Shown here: positions 1 through 9,165 of the stretch, piece by piece
Numbering within the stretch: position 1 is the stretch's first letter
Layout of the letters: the number at the start of each line of letters is the position of its first letter
DNA from: CAIWCD01 sp043782365
GTDB lineage: Bacteria > Myxococcota > Myxococcia > Myxococcales > 40CM-4-68-19
Direction of reading: 5' to 3'
Assembly (NCBI GenBank): GCA_043782365.1
Contig: JAYWAO010000121.1
Location: forward strand, 1-17,498
Length of the DNA stretch: 17,498 nucleotides
Program-made: the position numbers and the translations under genes
Notes under the pieces: model-generated
Databases searched by the model: none
Seen by the model: only the letters and a program-made list of their open reading frames with translations
What the model was told of the DNA's origin: nothing

Positions 1-414
1 GGAGTGGTGGCGGTGAAGGACGGCAAGCTGATCGGCGGCAACCAGACGCTCGCCGAGGGCCTCTCGCATCCGCCCAAGGGCCTCGAGTATTACTTCTCCG
101 GGCACCAGCACACCTTCCAGGTGCTCAACTTCACCGACGGCAGCCCGCCGCAGATCATCTCGGGCCACGGCGCCGCCTCGCTCGACGGTGCTCTCCCCGC
201 CAGCCTGTCCGGCCTCGAGGTGGCCGGGAAGACCATCGCCGCCGCCTACAGCCAGACCAACCAGTTCGGCTTCGTGCTGCTGGAGCGCGGCCAAGGCGCA
301 GTCGGCTGGACGATGACCAACCACGACCGGAGCGGCGCTGCCACCATGCGCTGCACGTTGAAGGCGGGCGTGGTCTGCGAGCCCGTGCCAGCGGCGAAGG
401 CCGCGGGCAACTGA
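1..414 (+). CDS. Calcineurin-like metallophosphoesterase, C-terminal part (5' end outside window)
   Basis: The reading frame is open from base 1 and ends at TGA 412-414, so only about the last 137 residues are present. The visible part contains FSGHQHTFQVL followed by PQIISGHGA. This is the usual C-terminal metal-ligand block (GHxH) of calcineurin-like phosphoesterases, where the two histidines bind the active-site metals, followed by the 'I-x-SGxG' strand. The N-terminal metal-binding motifs (DxH, GDxxD, GNH[E/D]) would lie upstream of the window. The end of the fragment has an ordinary beta-rich tail with a few cysteines (C117 and C125 of the fragment counted from the GTG at base 4), which fits an exported enzyme. 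The substrate cannot be inferred. It converges with the PEGA-protein gene. Confidence 0.72.
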   Translation, partial: GVVAVKDGKLIGGNQTLAEGLSHPPKGLEYYFSGHQHTFQVLNFTDGSPPQIISGHGAASLDGALPASLSGLEVAGKTIAAAYSQTNQFGFVLLERGQGAVGWTMTNHDRSGAATMRCTLKAGVVCEPVPAAKAAGN

Positions 415-540
415 GCGGGGTCAGAGCTCCGGCGCCCACCTCGCCGCGGCCTTCACCGCCTTGCCGGCGAGCGCTCTGAGCGCATCGTCGAACGGCCGCG
501 GCTCGATGCGCAGGAGTCCGAGGCAGACCGGGTCTGGACT
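415..540. other. Convergent intergenic region with nested inverted repeats
   Basis: These 126 bases separate two convergent genes. An 8-base inverted repeat, CCGCGGCC at 444-451 and GGCCGCGG at 494-501, encloses a tight hairpin GCGCT-CTG-AGCGC at 471-483. TCAGAG at 421-426 can also pair with CTCTGA at 474-479. The placement would suit a two-way transcription terminator, but no T-run follows on either strand, so Rho-independent termination is not shown. Confidence 0.35.
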
Positions 541-1815
541 CTAGAACCGCGCCTTCAAGGCGACCCCTCCGCCGCCGTCGCGCAGCAGCGTCTCCGCCTG
601 CAACCTGGGCTGCGGCGGAGCATCGGGCTTCTGCTCATCGGCGTGGTGATCGTAGAGCAGCACCGCGGCGCCGCCCCCGCCCACCAGGGCGCCGAACAGA
701 TAGAGCGCGCGCGCTGCCGAGACCTCGCGGTCGACGCCGTCGTAGAGCGTGAGGTCGGAGGTCTGCAGCTGGAGGTTCTGCTCCTTGCGGTTCAGCTCGC
801 CCGCCGTGGCGTAGGCCTTGGCGTGCAGCGCCACGCCGACCACCGCCGAGACCACGCCCAGCACCACCCCGCTCCACCCGGCGATCTTCAGCCACGGGCT
901 GCGCTGCGGCGCAGGCGCGACGGCGCTCGCCGGCGCAGGGGGCCTCGCCGGCGCGGGCGCGTCTTGGAGCTTCAAGAAGGCGACGCCTGCGAGCGAGCCC
1001 CGCGCGAGGTCCACGTGCGCCTCAGTGGTCCGATCGTAGCGGACCTCGACGAAGAGCGTGGCGTCGCGGAACCCGTCCTTGGTGACCCGCAGCGTGTGCT
1101 GGCCCGGGGAGACCGATTCGATCGGCGCGGGCAGCGGCAGCGGGCCGACCAGCTTGCCGTCGAGGAAGAGCTGCGGTGCGGGCCCCATCTGCTCGGCGGC
1201 GAGCAGCTGCACCGAGAGCCGGCCGACGAAGCGCGCCGGCGCGAGCAGCTCGACCGCGGCCGCGCGCAGGAGCTCGATCAGCAGCTCCTGCCGCCCCGAG
1301 ACGGGCCGCGTGACGCGGCGGAGCTCCTGACCGGAGCGGGCGTCCACCAGCTTGAGGTCCACCATGTACGCATCGCCCAGCTCGCTCACGGTGCCGGCCA
1401 CGAACCGCTGCGCGCCGGCCCGCGCCGCGGCTGCAGCGCCACAGGCAACGCGGGAGGCGCAGTCGGCCTCCCGCTGCAGGGCCGCCGCCAGCTGCTCGGG
1501 CGGCGCGAGCGAGACCTCGGGGAGCGCGCCCACCTCGTTGCGCAGCGTGGTCTCCAAGGCGGCCACCGCCTCCGGCTGCACGCCGAGTCCGCGCAAGGGG
1601 AGCAGCGCCACGACGGCGGCGCCAGGCCTCGCGGTCGACCTCGGCGCGGGCGCGGAGGTCGCCGGTGCGGGCTTCGAGAGCGCCGCAGACTGCGGGGCTG
1701 GTGCGGCGCCCTTCGCTGGGGTCGGGGCCTGCGGCAGGGCGTGCGCGCGGCCAGCCAGACCGGCGAGCGGGAGCAGCAAGGCGAGGAACAGCAGGTGACG
1801 GCGGAGCGAGAGCAC
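541..1815 (-). CDS. PEGA-domain envelope protein with two C-terminal membrane segments
   Basis: The predicted protein has 424 residues. It begins with a signal peptide (basic LRR, hydrophobic core about 8-22) and a Pro/Ala-rich linker to about residue 65. A region around 66-195 resembles the 'find a lipoprotein/TolB-like value and sum it' module common in myxobacterial proteins (VVALLPLRGLG, FVAGTVSELGDAYMVDLKLVD). A PEGA-type beta domain follows at about 196-272, with LFLDGKLVG and the typical SPGQHTLRVTKDGF. Two hydrophobic segments lie near 311-331 and 366-388. The start is GTG at 1813-1815 with GGAG a few bases upstream. PEGA domains are usually surface- or periplasm-facing beta modules, and a precise role cannot be assigned. 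The gene is transcribed divergently from the hydrolase gene. The domain call rests on motif reading only. Confidence 0.75.
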   Translation of the reverse strand: MLSLRRHLLFLALLLPLAGLAGRAHALPQAPTPAKGAAPAPQSAALSKPAPATSAPAPRSTARPGAAVVALLPLRGLGVQPEAVAALETTLRNEVGALPEVSLAPPEQLAAALQREADCASRVACGAAAAARAGAQRFVAGTVSELGDAYMVDLKLVDARSGQELRRVTRPVSGRQELLIELLRAAAVELLAPARFVGRLSVQLLAAEQMGPAPQLFLDGKLVGPLPLPAPIESVSPGQHTLRVTKDGFRDATLFVEVRYDRTTEAHVDLARGSLAGVAFLKLQDAPAPARPPAPASAVAPAPQRSPWLKIAGWSGVVLGVVSAVVGVALHAKAYATAGELNRKEQNLQLQTSDLTLYDGVDREVSAARALYLFGALVGGGGAAVLLYDHHADEQKPDAPPQPRLQAETLLRDGGGGVALKARF

Positions 1816-2013
1816 GCGTCTCCACTATCAGGCCCGGGGGGCGCCGCTGACAAGGCGAAGCCGCAGGTGCGGCGTCATGGGCCAGCGCGGGGCCCGGGCA
1901 AAGGGAGCATGATCCCCGCGCCGCCTTCGGCCGCCGGGTGGGCGCGGCAGTGCGGCAGGCGGCGCAGCCTGGGCGATGGCGCAAGCCCCCGAGGTGTACT
2001 AGGTGAACAGGCC
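1816..2013. promoter_or_regulatory. Divergent intergenic region
   Basis: These 198 bases lie between the divergent PEGA-protein and hydrolase genes and should hold both promoters. I found no convincing -35/-10 pair or -24/-12 element. The only clear signals are the ribosome binding sites at each end: GGAG just before the GTG at 1815 on the minus strand, and AGGTGA at 2001-2006 before the ATG at 2014. Confidence 0.4.
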
Positions 2014-2784
2014 ATGAACTGGCTCCTCCTCCGAGGTCTCGCCCGCGAGCAGCGCCACTGGGGCCGCTTCCCGGCGCTGCTCGCCGCGCAGCTCCCCGGC
2101 GACCAGGTCTTCTGTCTCGACCTGCCCGGGACGGGCACCGAGCACCTGCGCAAGAGCCCGGCGTCGATCGCCGGGATCACCGCCGACGCGCGCGAGCGGT
2201 TCCTCGCGCTGCAGGCGCAGCACCCGGGCCCGTGGCGGCTGCTCGGGGTCTCGCTCGGGGGCATGGTGGCGATGCACTGGTGCGCCACCTGGCCTCTGGA
2301 CTTCGCCGCGGTGGTGCTGATCAACACCAGCGCCGCCGACGTCAGCGTCCCCTGGCGGCGGATGCGGCTCGCGGTGGTGCCGCAGGTGCTGCGCGCGCTG
2401 GTCTCGCGCGACGAGGTGGCCCGCAGCCTGCGCGTCCTGCGGATCACCGCGCGGATGGTGGCGGACCCGGAGCAGGTGGCGCGCGAGTGGGCCCGCATCC
2501 AGGTGCAGGCGCCAGTGTCGCGGCTGAACATCCTCCGGCAGCTCTTCGCGGCCAGCCGCTTCCGCGCGCCCATGCACCTCTCGCCGGCGGTGTTGGTGAT
2601 CGCGGCGGCAGCCGATCCGCTCTGCGACCCCGACTGCCCCCGGCGCCTCTCCAGCCGCTTCCACGCGCCGTTGCTGACGCACCCGAAGGCCGGGCACGAC
2701 CTGGCGCTCGACGACCCCGAGTGGCTCGCGGGGCAGGTCCGCACCTGGGTGCATGCGGCGGCCCAGGCGGCTCCGGCAGCATAG
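2014..2784 (+). CDS. Alpha/beta hydrolase
   Basis: The protein has 256 residues and no signal peptide. ATG 2014 was chosen because AGGTGA lies 7 bases upstream and the fold begins at once with LLLRGLAREQRHW, the oxyanion-loop start of one alpha/beta-hydrolase subfamily. The nucleophile elbow is GVSLGGM with Ser80. The likely acid is Asp201 (AAADPLCD) and the base His228 (KAGHDLALDDP). The catalytic triad therefore appears complete, and the length fits a compact esterase/lipase-like hydrolase. A cap region occupies about residues 110-185. The substrate is unknown. A much longer open frame exists upstream in the same phase, but it is antisense to the PEGA gene and not credible. The gene converges with the outer-membrane protein gene. 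Confidence 0.83.
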   Translation: MNWLLLRGLAREQRHWGRFPALLAAQLPGDQVFCLDLPGTGTEHLRKSPASIAGITADARERFLALQAQHPGPWRLLGVSLGGMVAMHWCATWPLDFAAVVLINTSAADVSVPWRRMRLAVVPQVLRALVSRDEVARSLRVLRITARMVADPEQVAREWARIQVQAPVSRLNILRQLFAASRFRAPMHLSPAVLVIAAAADPLCDPDCPRRLSSRFHAPLLTHPKAGHDLALDDPEWLAGQVRTWVHAAAQAAPAA

Positions 2785-2884
2785 CGCCGCGCGGGCGCCG
2801 CGCTCCGCGGACGCGAGGGCAGCGCCGAGCCCGCGAAAAGCCCGCGCCGATCACCGCCACGTCGAAGGGCTTGGGGCCGGGCAC
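2782..2884 (-). pseudogene. N-terminal remnant of an FAD/NAD(P)-binding oxidoreductase
   Basis: Read from a GTG at 2884 on the minus strand, the sequence gives MPGPKPFDVAVIGAGFS, a typical first beta strand and glycine loop of a Rossmann nucleotide-binding fold. After this the frame degenerates. Skipping one base in the T4 run (plus-strand AAAA 2836-2839) restores GFRGLGAALASAERGARAAL, which completes the GxGxxG loop and the following helix. The fragment then runs into the antisense of the hydrolase 3' end and stops making sense. I read it as a frameshifted, truncated remnant. No good ribosome binding site precedes the GTG. The match is to the fold rather than to a particular enzyme. Confidence 0.5.
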
Positions 2885-2902
2885 GTGCAGCTGATGCCGC
2901 GA

Positions 2903-2921
2903 GCGGCGAAAGGTTCGCCGC
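2903..2921 (-). terminator. Hairpin just past the outer-membrane protein stop
   Basis: An 8-base perfect stem, GCGGCGAA at 2903-2910 and TTCGCCGC at 2914-2921, has a 3-base loop and lies about 10 bases beyond the TAG at 2931. The position suits a terminator for the minus-strand gene, but no T-run follows, so this is a weak call. Confidence 0.35.
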
Positions 2922-2930
2922 AAGGGGCCG

Positions 2931-5402
2931 CTAGCTGCCCGGGCGCACCGAGGCCTGCAAGCGCATCTCGAGGAGCGGCTGTCCGGGCTTCGACAGGCCC
3001 AGCCCGCGCGGGGTCAGCTGCGAGGCCGGCACGCCCTGCTGCACCAGCGCCGCCAGCAGCGCCTCGGCCCGCTTGTCGGAGAGACGCTGGGCGGCGACCG
3101 CGTCGTCGGCGCCCACGCCCAGGTCGGAGGCCTCGACCCGCACCGCGACCGTCACCGGACCGCTCACCCCGTGCAGCGCCGCGGCCAGCGCGGCCACCAC
3201 CGGCAGCGAAGACGAGAGCAGGCTCGCGCCCGACGACGCGAAGACCACGGGCCGCGCCACCTCCAGCCGGGCCCCGATGATCCGCGCGATCGGCTCGCCC
3301 GCCACCCGCCGCAGGACCACGTCGCGCGAGAGGGTCTCGCCGGGCCGCAGCTCGACCTTCAGCGGCTCGGCGCGGAAGCCCGGCGTGGTGGCGGTGACGA
3401 TCCAGCTCCCGTGCGGGAGCGGCAGCGCGTAGGTGGCCTCGAACTCCATCGGCTCGGCCGGCGAGGCCCCCGCAGCGCCCTGCCCTGCGGCCGCTGCGGT
3501 GACGGCGGCCACCGCGGCCGCGGCGCTGGAGGTCGCCCCGGCGATCACCACGCCGCCGCTCTGCACGGGGGCCGCGGCGGCGGAGGCCGACTGCACCGAG
3601 ATCGTGGCCCGCAAGAGCTCGCCGTCCTCGCCGAAGATGCGCCCGCGCACCTTGGCGTCGGCCTGCACGGGCAAGAGCGTCGCGGTGACGGGCCGCTCCT
3701 GCCCTGCCACGCTGGTGGCGGGCTCGGTGTAGGGCTCGTAGCCTTCGCGGGCCACCGCCAGCGTCACCGAGCCGGGCTGCGCCTCGAGCCGCACGCGGCC
3801 GTCGGGGCCGGTGGTCGCGCCAGCGTCGTCGGCCTCGAAGATGCTCACCCAGGCGCCGCTCACTGGCTGCTCGGTGCGCGCGTCGAGCACCAGCACCGAG
3901 AGGCGGCCCTTCTCGGCGGCGACGGGCTGGCCCTGCGCGCCGCCTGCGCTCGCGCCGCGCGCGCCCATCTTGCCAGGACCCGCGGGCGGCGGCAGCGTCG
4001 CGGTGGCGCTCGCCGTCTCGGGGGCCTTCGGCGTCTCCGAGGCGCGCTGCTGGTGCCAGCGCACCTCGCGCGACGGCGCGGGCAGCCTGGGCTCGAAGGA
4101 CCAGGAGAGCCCGAGCAGCGCGGTCCACGGCGCGTCGGGCGCGAGGCCAGTCTGCGAGAGCGCGCCGAGCTCGATGCGGCCGGTGCGCACCAGGGAGAGC
4201 GAGAGGCCGGCGGTGGCGGTGAGGCTGCCCAGGCCGGTGCCCGCAGTGAAGCCGAGCTGCAGGCGGCGGCGCGGCGTCTGGCCGCCAGCGGGCAGCGGGC
4301 GCGCGCGGGCCACGGGCACCTCGAGCACCACCTCGGCCGCGGGTGTGATCCAGCGGAACGGCGCCTGCAGCGTGAGGCTGCCCTCGACCCGGTCGTAGAG
4401 CGAGAGGTCGAGCGCGAACGCCGGGAAGGTGGCCGCCTGTCCGCCGAGCAGCTTCTCCGTGTTGTCGAACACGTACCCGGCCGACGCGGTCAGCGAGAGC
4501 GGCACCGGCCCGAGCAGCCAGCCGAGCGAGGCGAGCAGCGCCGCCCTGAAGCCCACGCCCTTTAAGGAGACGCTGCCGACGCCGGCGGGCAGGTCGAGCT
4601 GCAGCAGCGCCCCCGCCGTCAGTGGACCGGAGGCCGGCAGCACCAGCTTGAGGCCCACGTCGGCGTCGCCCACCGACGAGAGCGTGCTCGCGGCGCCCAC
4701 TCCCGTGAGGGTGGACGACCGCAGCGCCAGCGCGCCGTACACCTCGAGCCAGGGGGTGGGTGAGAACGAGGCGCCGAGCAGGCCGCCCGCGCGCTGCGTG
4801 GTCGCGCCTGGGAGGAGGAAGTCGCCGCCCTTGTAGAAGTCCCCAGCGAGGCCGAGCGTCAGGAAGCCCGGGGCCTTCAGCGCGAGCGTGGGCCGCGAGA
4901 GCGCGCCGGTCGCGCCGGTGCGCACCAGCCCCGCCGGCCCTGCGACCAGCGGCTGCTCGAAGCGGTTGACGGTCGGGGCGGGGGCCACGGCAGGCGTGTC
5001 GCGGAGCCCAGGGAGCGCGGCGCTTTGGGACGTGGGCGCGGATGGCGCGGAGACAGGCCGGGCGATGACCGTGGTGGTTGGCGCGAGCGCCGGGGCAGAG
5101 GTCGCAGCCGGACCGGCGGGAGCCGCCGCGGAGGGTGGAGCGGAGGCGTCGGTGGCCGGACCGGAGTTCTGCGCCGCGGCAGGAGGCGCGGAGGCGGCTG
5201 CGGCTGGGGTCTCCGCTCCGGGATGAGCCAGCGGCGCGAGGTCGAGCTGCAGGTCGCCTTCGACCGCGGGCTTCGGCGCCGGCGCTGCAGCGTCCGGGAC
5301 GGGCACCTCGGCCACCAGCTGCGCGCGCAGCGGCCCGCCACCGAGGGCGAGGCACGCAGCGATCAGGGCGGAGAGGGCGGGGGCGTTGGGCGTGACGGCC
5401 AT
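2931..5402 (-). CDS. Outer-membrane barrel / carboxypeptidase-regulatory-like / OmpA-like protein
   Basis: This 823-residue protein has a signal peptide with probable cleavage near residue 27 (PLRA-Q). A Pro/Ala/Ser-rich spacer runs to about residue 145. A segment at about 176-438 is rich in alternating short beta strands (LTLGLAGDFYKGGDF, LEVYGALALRS, ALLGLSWSFEPRL) and looks like an outer-membrane barrel. Two carboxypeptidase-regulatory-like beta folds follow, at about 500-577 (GAWVSIFEADDAGATTGPDGR) and 583-700. The second is split by an Ala-rich insert at about 605-648. The C-terminus (about 712-820) is OmpA-like, with QRLSDKRAEALLAALVQQGV followed by LTPRGLG, so contact with peptidoglycan is plausible. 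The start is ATG 5402 with a weak GGTGAG about 15 bases upstream. The gene lies 110 bases downstream of the sigma-54-preceded 70-residue gene on the same strand and may share its transcript. Confidence 0.75.
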   Translation of the reverse strand: MAVTPNAPALSALIAACLALGGGPLRAQLVAEVPVPDAAAPAPKPAVEGDLQLDLAPLAHPGAETPAAAASAPPAAAQNSGPATDASAPPSAAAPAGPAATSAPALAPTTTVIARPVSAPSAPTSQSAALPGLRDTPAVAPAPTVNRFEQPLVAGPAGLVRTGATGALSRPTLALKAPGFLTLGLAGDFYKGGDFLLPGATTQRAGGLLGASFSPTPWLEVYGALALRSSTLTGVGAASTLSSVGDADVGLKLVLPASGPLTAGALLQLDLPAGVGSVSLKGVGFRAALLASLGWLLGPVPLSLTASAGYVFDNTEKLLGGQAATFPAFALDLSLYDRVEGSLTLQAPFRWITPAAEVVLEVPVARARPLPAGGQTPRRRLQLGFTAGTGLGSLTATAGLSLSLVRTGRIELGALSQTGLAPDAPWTALLGLSWSFEPRLPAPSREVRWHQQRASETPKAPETASATATLPPPAGPGKMGARGASAGGAQGQPVAAEKGRLSVLVLDARTEQPVSGAWVSIFEADDAGATTGPDGRVRLEAQPGSVTLAVAREGYEPYTEPATSVAGQERPVTATLLPVQADAKVRGRIFGEDGELLRATISVQSASAAAAPVQSGGVVIAGATSSAAAAVAAVTAAAAGQGAAGASPAEPMEFEATYALPLPHGSWIVTATTPGFRAEPLKVELRPGETLSRDVVLRRVAGEPIARIIGARLEVARPVVFASSGASLLSSSLPVVAALAAALHGVSGPVTVAVRVEASDLGVGADDAVAAQRLSDKRAEALLAALVQQGVPASQLTPRGLGLSKPGQPLLEMRLQASVRPGS

Positions 5403-5512
5403 GGAGGCCGGCGCCGCTCACCGAGAGCCGCCGGTGTTGACACCTTGCCACACAGGTGCGACCCCGCGCGAGCGCCGGACGACCGACATCTGCTGCCGTT
5501 GGGGCGCCTGCC
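5403..5512 (-). promoter_or_regulatory. Leader of the outer-membrane protein gene with short palindromes
   Basis: These 110 bases separate the 70-residue gene from the outer-membrane protein gene. They hold GGTGT-TG-ACACC at 5433-5444 and CACCT at 5441-5445 paired with AGGTG at 5454-5458, overlapping palindromes that could be an operator or an RNA fold. No clear promoter was found on the minus strand. Confidence 0.3.
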
Positions 5513-5725
5513 CTACGCGTGCGACGACTGGAGCGCGACCATCGCGAGGGCGCGGTTGAGCACCTCGAGGCGGCGCCGCGCGAGGGCGACGGCGAGGCGG
5601 GCGCTCGGCGAGCCCTTGCTGGCGCGGGACATCGCGTCGCGCACGGTCTCGTAGGCGAGCTGCACGCGGGCGATCAGTTGGAGGCGATTCAGGTGCTGCT
5701 GGCCGGTCTTCTCGGTTCGCGACAT
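5513..5725 (-). CDS. Small helical protein (70 residues), hypothetical, sigma-54 promoter upstream
   Basis: I do not recognise a family. The protein is basic, has no cysteine, signal peptide or membrane span, and is predicted by eye to be almost all helix, with heptad-like hydrophobics (HLNRLQLIARVQLAYETV, then LAVALARRRLEVLNRALAMVAL). A KGSPSA turn breaks the two halves, which suggests a helical hairpin. The start ATG 5725 is well supported: GGAGG lies 8 bases upstream. A -24/-12 promoter sits about 50 bases upstream, and the neighbouring gene encodes an NtrC-type activator, so expression is probably sigma-54-dependent. The OmpA-like protein gene follows on the same strand. Function is unknown; small adaptor, chaperone or DNA-associated roles are all possible. 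Confidence 0.7.
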   Translation of the reverse strand: MSRTEKTGQQHLNRLQLIARVQLAYETVRDAMSRASKGSPSARLAVALARRRLEVLNRALAMVALQSSHA

Positions 5726-5772
5726 GGCTGCAACCTCCGTGGAGCCGCGATGGGCTCCGATAACCGCGTCAA

Positions 5773-5790
5773 ATGCACGCAGCTTGCCAA
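5773..5790 (-). promoter_or_regulatory. Sigma-54 (-24/-12) promoter
   Basis: On the minus strand the sequence is TTGGCAAGCTGCGTGCAT. Compared with the consensus YTGGCACGrNNNTTGCW it keeps the -24 GG, the -12 GC and the obligatory 10-base spacing, with mismatches only at flanking positions. The predicted start near 5763 gives a leader of about 38 bases with a good GGAGG before the ATG at 5725. Confidence 0.68.
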
Positions 5791-5918
5791 CCGGTTTCTG
5801 GCGGCTGGCCGACGGGGCGGATCGAGTCGTGTCGGGTGGTTGACCGAGTCGGCGCGCCCGGTAGGTCCAACGCCTACTGCTCGCCGGACGGACACCTGGC
5901 GCGGCGTCCGTGGCACTC

Positions 5919-5958
5919 TGTCCCCGGAACCGACATGCCGCTGACAGTTTGTCGGGAC
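5919..5958. promoter_or_regulatory. Candidate upstream activator site (TGTC/GACA repeats)
   Basis: TGTC at 5919-5922 and GACA at 5932-5935 form an inverted pair with a 9-base spacer. GACA-GTT-TGTC at 5943-5953 is a second palindrome. CCGACA at 5930-5935 pairs with TGTCGG at 5950-5955, and TGTCGGG recurs at 5830-5836. The block lies about 130-170 bases upstream of the -24 element, a usual place for NtrC-type activators. The same symmetry could also fold as a hairpin at the end of the activator transcript. Confidence 0.45.
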
Positions 5959-5983
5959 CTGGACGCCACGCTCGGGAAGTTCC

Positions 5984-7396
<1,413 letters not shown>

Positions 7397-7521
7397 GGCC
7401 GGGGAGTCATCGCACAGATCGGCTGCGCCTGCCTTTGTCCCGGAACCCGCTGCCGGCGCTTCAGGGGCCGACGGACGGTGCAGGGGCCATCAGGGGAACC
7501 GGGAGCGGGCGCGGGAAGGGG
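7397..7521 (-). other. Spacer between kinase and regulator genes
   Basis: These 125 bases lie between two co-oriented genes. CCCCTG occurs three times on the minus strand, each followed by A or C. I saw no terminator, -24/-12 element or good ribosome binding site, so read-through from the kinase gene is the simplest assumption. Confidence 0.35.
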
Positions 7522-9135
7522 TCACGCACGATACGTCGAGGTTGTCGGCGCCCCTTCCGCCACCGCCTCCGCGGGGATCCGCACCGTGAACGCAGTGCCC
7601 TTCCCCACTTCGGACTCCACGTCGATCCTCCCCCGGAACGCCCGGACGATCTCCTTGCAGATCGACAGCCCCAACCCGGTGCCCTTCCCCGTCGGCTTGG
7701 TCGTGTAGAACGGCTCGAAGATGTGCCGCTTCACCTCGGCCGGCATGCCGCTGCCGGTGTCGCTCACCACCAAGACGAGGTCGCCGCCGTCGCGGGTGGC
7801 GGACACCGCGAGCTTGCCCTCGCCCGGCATCGCGTCCACCGCGTTGGTGATCAGGTTCGTCAATAAGTGTCTTACCAAACCCGGGTCGGTGCGGACGCGC
7901 TCGGCGGCAGGGTCGATGGTGCGGCTGATGGCGATGCGCGCCTTCGCCTCCTGGCCGAGCGAGAGGTCGAGCGATTCGTCGAGCAGCGGCGTCAGGCGCA
8001 CCGTCTCCTGCGCGGGCGTGAAGCCGCGGGTCTGGTCGAGGAAGCGGCGGATCACCTGCGTCATCCGCAGCACCTCGCCGGAGACGATGGCCACCTGGCC
8101 CTTCGCCGCTTCGGGGAGGTCGGGGCGCCGTCCGAGGAGCTGCACGTGGCCGCTGATGGCGTTGAGCGGGTTGCCCAGCTCGTGGGCGATGGTGCCGGAG
8201 AGCTGCCCGAGCGCGGCGAGCCGCTCCTTGGCGGTGAGGTCGCGACGGGCGGCGACGAGGAGCTCGTTGAGGTCTTCCAGCGCCTTGTTCTTGCGCGTCA
8301 GCTCGGCGGTCGCGTCCTCCACCTTCTTCTGCAGGCCGGCGTTGAAGCCGCGGATCTCGGCGAGCATGCTGTTGAAGCCGCGGGCGAGGTAGTCGAGCTC
8401 ATCGCCGCCGCTGGGGGGTGCGGGCGCGGAGGCCTCCAGGCTGCCGGCCTCGACGGCCCGCATCGCCGCCCCGATGGCGCGCACAGGGCCGACCAGGATC
8501 CGGTGCACGATCACCAGGAACGCGAGCGAGATGAAGGCGGCGGCGACCAACGCCACCCGCAAGAGCGCGGTCCGCTCCGCGGTGGTGATGCGCTCGACCT
8601 CCTCGAGCGAGGAGAAGAGCGTCAGCTGGCCCTTCTCGCCGTGGTAGCCGGTGAACGGGGACACCACGCGCATCGCGCGGCCGTGGCCTTCGAGCTCGAC
8701 CGGAGAGGAGCGGAGGTCCCGCTCCCAGCGCACCGGGCCACGCCAGGCGGAGTGATAGATGCTGCCGGGCTCGGCACGGGCCCGGTGGAAGTCGGCGTCG
8801 ATGCCGAGGGCCGCGCTCTGGGCGAGCTCGGCGCGGAGCAGGCCGCTGTTGAGCTTGAGGGCGGAGCCGAGCGCCTCGTAGATCGCCTTCTCGTCGCCGC
8901 CTGCGCGGTACAGCTTGAGCACCACCTCGTCGGCCACCGCCAGGGAGCGGCGGCTGACCTCGGTCTCGACGCCTTCTTGGGCCGCCTGCAGGCCGACCGC
9001 AAAGGCCACCGCGCCGGTGATGAGCAGCACCGCGATGAACAGCCCGAGCAGCTTGACCGGCAACGAGTTGAGCCGCCACGAGCGCTCGGCGCGAAGGGCG
9101 GGCGCGACCGCTGGTGGGCTCTCCTGGCCGGTCAC
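7522..9135 (-). CDS. Membrane sensor histidine kinase (NtrB/HAMP type)
   Basis: The protein has 537 residues. The first membrane segment is at about 27-49. A periplasmic sensor region spans about 50-188 with no motif I recognise. The second membrane segment is at about 190-210, followed by a HAMP domain to about 265 and a coiled-coil linker (KKVEDATAELTRKNKALEDL). The dimerisation domain carries phospho-acceptor His318 in IAHELGNPL. The ATPase domain has the N box NLITNAVDAMPG, the G1 box DTGSGMP at 459-465, FEPFYTTK, and the G2 box GKGTGLGL at 483-490. All catalytic boxes look intact. The start is GTG 9135, without a strong ribosome binding site, 30 bases after tatA. It should phosphorylate the adjacent NtrC-type regulator. 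The signal is unknown. Confidence 0.93.
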   Translation of the reverse strand: MTGQESPPAVAPALRAERSWRLNSLPVKLLGLFIAVLLITGAVAFAVGLQAAQEGVETEVSRRSLAVADEVVLKLYRAGGDEKAIYEALGSALKLNSGLLRAELAQSAALGIDADFHRARAEPGSIYHSAWRGPVRWERDLRSSPVELEGHGRAMRVVSPFTGYHGEKGQLTLFSSLEEVERITTAERTALLRVALVAAAFISLAFLVIVHRILVGPVRAIGAAMRAVEAGSLEASAPAPPSGGDELDYLARGFNSMLAEIRGFNAGLQKKVEDATAELTRKNKALEDLNELLVAARRDLTAKERLAALGQLSGTIAHELGNPLNAISGHVQLLGRRPDLPEAAKGQVAIVSGEVLRMTQVIRRFLDQTRGFTPAQETVRLTPLLDESLDLSLGQEAKARIAISRTIDPAAERVRTDPGLVRHLLTNLITNAVDAMPGEGKLAVSATRDGGDLVLVVSDTGSGMPAEVKRHIFEPFYTTKPTGKGTGLGLSICKEIVRAFRGRIDVESEVGKGTAFTVRIPAEAVAEGAPTTSTYRA

Positions 9136-9165
9136 GAACGGGTGCAGCCGAACGGCGAGGCCGCG

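Noticed and set aside
643..2013. Long plus-strand open frame running upstream of and in phase with the hydrolase
   Set aside because: It is antisense to the PEGA-protein gene and very Arg-rich; the hydrolase fold begins at ATG 2014 with its own ribosome binding site.
2851..5451. 866-residue minus-strand frame overlapping the outer-membrane protein gene
   Set aside because: It is Arg/Gly/Ala-rich with no domain sense; the 823-residue frame has a signal peptide and recognisable domains.
5912..5926. TGGCACTCTGTCCCC on the plus strand as a sigma-54 promoter
   Set aside because: The -24 half is good but the -12 GC is absent at the required spacing, and no plus-strand gene follows.
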